Below are positions 4,600-6,097 of a DNA stretch of 6,097 nucleotides, piece by piece. A model generated the notes under the pieces. It searched no databases. It saw only the letters and a list, made by a program, of their open reading frames with translations, and was not told the origin of the DNA. Position 1 is the stretch's first letter. Each line of letters opens with the position of its first letter. Source of the stretch: Clostridia bacterium (GTDB taxonomy: Bacteria > Bacillota > Clostridia > Oscillospirales > CAG-272); assembly GCA_900754175.1 (NCBI GenBank), contig CAAEBS010000006.1:1-6097 (forward strand), written 5' to 3'. The position numbers were made by a program, and so were the translations under genes.

Positions 4600-6000
4600 A
4601 TGGCACAGCAAGTTAAAATTACCGAAACCGTTCTGCGTGACTCGCATCAGTCGCTGATCGCAACGAGAATGACCACCGAAGAAATGCTTCCGATTCTGGA
4701 AAAGCTGGATGCGGTCGGTTACCACTCTCTGGAGGCATGGGGCGGCGCAACCTTTGATGCGTGCCTGCGCTTCCTGAACGAGGATCCGTGGGACAGACTC
4801 CGCAAGATCCGTGACAAAGTAAAGAATACCAAGCTCCAGATGCTTTTCAGAGGACAGAATATTCTCGGCTACCGTCATTATTCGGATGACGTGGTGGAAT
4901 ATTTTGTGCAGAAGTCGATTGCAAACGGCGTGGATATTCTGAGAATTTTCGACGCTCTGAACGACCCGAGAAACCTGCGCACCGCAATCAACGCCACTCT
5001 GAAAGAGGGCGGTCACGTACAGGCGGCGATCAGCTACACCACGGGTCCGGTCTATACCACCGAATACTACACAAGCTACGCAAAGACCCTGGAGGAGATG
5101 GGCGCAAGCTCTATCTGCATCAAGGATATGGCAGGACTGCTCAAGCCCTATGACGCCTACGACCTGGTCAAGGCGCTCAAGGAGACGGTCAGTGTGCCGA
5201 TCCAGGTGCACACGCACTACACCTCCGGTCTTGCTTCCATGACCCTGCTCAAGGCGATTGAAGCAGGCGCCGACATTGTGGACACCGCAATCTCTCCCAT
5301 GGCAATGGGAACCTCTCAGCCGCCTACGGAGTCGCTTGTGGCAACCCTTGCGGGCACGCCTTACGACACCGGTATCAGCCTGGAGTCGCTGGACCCCATC
5401 ACCCGTTACTTCACGCCTCTTCGTGAGAAGTATCTGGCGTCCGGTCAGCTTGACCCCAAGATGCTGAAGGTGGACGTCAACGCCCTGATCTATCAGGTCC
5501 CGGGCGGAATGCTTTCCAACCTCGTTTCCCAGCTGAAGCAGGCAGGAAAGTCGGATAAGCTCAACGAGGTGCTGGAGGAAGTGCCGAGAGTAAGAGCAGA
5601 CGCCGGTTATCCTCCGCTTGTCACCCCCTCTTCGCAGATCGTGGGAACGCAGGCTGTGTTCAACGTGATCGGCGGCGAGCGGTATAAGATGGTGACCAAG
5701 GAGTTCAAGGGACTGGTGGAAGGTCAGTACGGCAAAACGCCGGTGGATATCGACCCGGCGTTTGCCAAGAAGATCATCGGCGACACGCCCAGAATCACCT
5801 GCCGTCCTGCAGATAATCTGGCTCCCGAGCTGGATACTCTCCGTGAAAAGGTAAAGCCCTACATGGAGCAGGAAGAGGACGTTCTGTCCTATGCGCTCTT
5901 TGAGCAGGTAGCGCTGAAGTTCTTTGAATACCGCAAGGCGAAGAAGTACGGTCTGGATGCAGACCATGCCGACGCCGGACTGGGAATTCATAACGCATAA
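4600..6000 (+). CDS. oadA: Oxaloacetate decarboxylase alpha subunit, carboxyltransferase part (OadA/PycB type, no biotin domain)
   Basis: A 466-residue cytoplasmic enzyme of the pyruvate/oxaloacetate carboxyltransferase family (OadA, PycB, transcarboxylase 5S), a metal-dependent TIM barrel. It should transfer the C4 carboxyl of oxaloacetate to biotin, releasing pyruvate. Active-site residues are intact with an offset of 3 from the Klebsiella/Vibrio enzymes: Asp14 in RDSHQS (13-18), the lysine Lys175 in IKDMAGLL (174-181), and the metal-binding His204 and His206 in VHTHYTSG (203-210). EAWGGATFD (45-53), FRGQN (83-87), RIFDALND (115-122), MAMGTSQPPTES (234-245) and YQVPGGMLSNL (298-308) are further signatures. 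The conserved C-terminal carboxyltransferase region continues to about 450, then the protein stops. Classical OadA has roughly 130 more residues, ending in a biotinyl domain, which here is supplied by the separate carrier gene. It is the last gene of the operon, 47 nt after oadB. A PycB-like pyruvate carboxylase subunit is less likely, since no biotin carboxylase is in view and OadB is adjacent. Confidence 0.95.
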   Translation: MAQQVKITETVLRDSHQSLIATRMTTEEMLPILEKLDAVGYHSLEAWGGATFDACLRFLNEDPWDRLRKIRDKVKNTKLQMLFRGQNILGYRHYSDDVVEYFVQKSIANGVDILRIFDALNDPRNLRTAINATLKEGGHVQAAISYTTGPVYTTEYYTSYAKTLEEMGASSICIKDMAGLLKPYDAYDLVKALKETVSVPIQVHTHYTSGLASMTLLKAIEAGADIVDTAISPMAMGTSQPPTESLVATLAGTPYDTGISLESLDPITRYFTPLREKYLASGQLDPKMLKVDVNALIYQVPGGMLSNLVSQLKQAGKSDKLNEVLEEVPRVRADAGYPPLVTPSSQIVGTQAVFNVIGGERYKMVTKEFKGLVEGQYGKTPVDIDPAFAKKIIGDTPRITCRPADNLAPELDTLREKVKPYMEQEEDVLSYALFEQVALKFFEYRKAKKYGLDADHADAGLGIHNA

Positions 6001-6008
6001 CGCAAAAA

Positions 6009-6049
6009 GGGGGTGTTAAAAAACTCAAAATGAGTTTTTTAACCCCCCC
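6009..6049. terminator. Long A/T-cored hairpin after oadA
   Basis: GTTAAAAAACTCA (6015-6027) pairs perfectly with TGAGTTTTTTAAC (6031-6043) over a three-base AAA loop. After one unpaired T-C position the stem continues with five G-C pairs (6009-6013 with 6045-6049). It begins 8 nt after the oadA stop. Because the A and T runs lie inside the stem, it is nearly symmetrical and could work on both strands. No T tract follows it on the plus strand, so its terminator action would be weaker than that of the next hairpin. Confidence 0.6.
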
Positions 6050-6063
6050 GACGACATTGGTCT

Positions 6064-6086
6064 CGGCGGCTAAACGCCGCCGTTTT
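6064..6086 (+). terminator. Rho-independent terminator of the decarboxylase operon
   Basis: CGGCGGC (6064-6070) pairs perfectly with GCCGCCG (6076-6082) over a TAAAC loop and is followed immediately by TTTT (6083-6086). This is the textbook layout of an intrinsic terminator, although the T tract is short. It is the second of two hairpins in tandem after the last gene. Confidence 0.75.
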
Positions 6087-6097
6087 GCCACTAAAAA

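Noticed and set aside
4594..5991. 465-residue open frame on the minus strand
   Set aside because: It is the exact antisense of oadA, whose motifs and active-site residues are conserved on the plus strand, so the long minus frame results from codon bias.

Overview
The window looks like a chromosomal segment from an anaerobic Clostridia member, most likely of the Oscillospiraceae/Ruminococcaceae type. The evidence is AGGAGG-type ribosome binding sites, moderately high GC with free use of AGA arginine codons, a small four-helix membrane protein of a Firmicutes family (TIGR04086/YrzE-like), and a split, biotin-dependent sodium-pump decarboxylase operon of the kind found in gut fermenters. The taxonomic call is inference from style, not from a marker gene.

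Layout. Positions 1-349 hold no convincing gene. They contain a small hairpin at the left edge, a mosaic intergenic repeat (about 133-199) and a long inverted repeat (300-335) just past the 3' end of the first gene. A minus-strand gene (350-829) encodes the TIGR04086-like membrane protein. A divergent intergenic region (830-1060) carries a good promoter candidate for the rightward operon. Five plus-strand genes then follow with gaps of only 26-47 nt: an MmdA-like carboxyltransferase (1061-2440), an OadG-family small membrane subunit (2467-2883), a free-standing biotin carrier protein (2920-3318), the sodium-pump beta subunit OadB (3365-4552), and an OadA/PycB-type carboxyltransferase without its own biotin domain (4600-6000). 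Two consecutive hairpins, the second followed by a T tract, end the operon (6009-6086).

How the genes work together. OadA should move the carboxyl group of oxaloacetate onto the biotin of the carrier protein. OadB, held with the peripheral subunits by the OadG-like anchor, should decarboxylate carboxybiotin and export Na+. The acyl-CoA-type carboxyltransferase at the head of the operon could feed the same biotin from an acyl-CoA such as methylmalonyl-CoA. With OadA it could also form a transcarboxylase-like pair (12S-like + 1.3S-like + 5S-like). However, it is short and has lost several hallmark motifs of methylmalonyl-CoA decarboxylase alpha subunits, so its substrate, or even its catalytic role, is open. 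That divergent subunit inside an otherwise well-conserved Na+ pump is the most interesting feature of the window. The rest of the operon belongs to known families.
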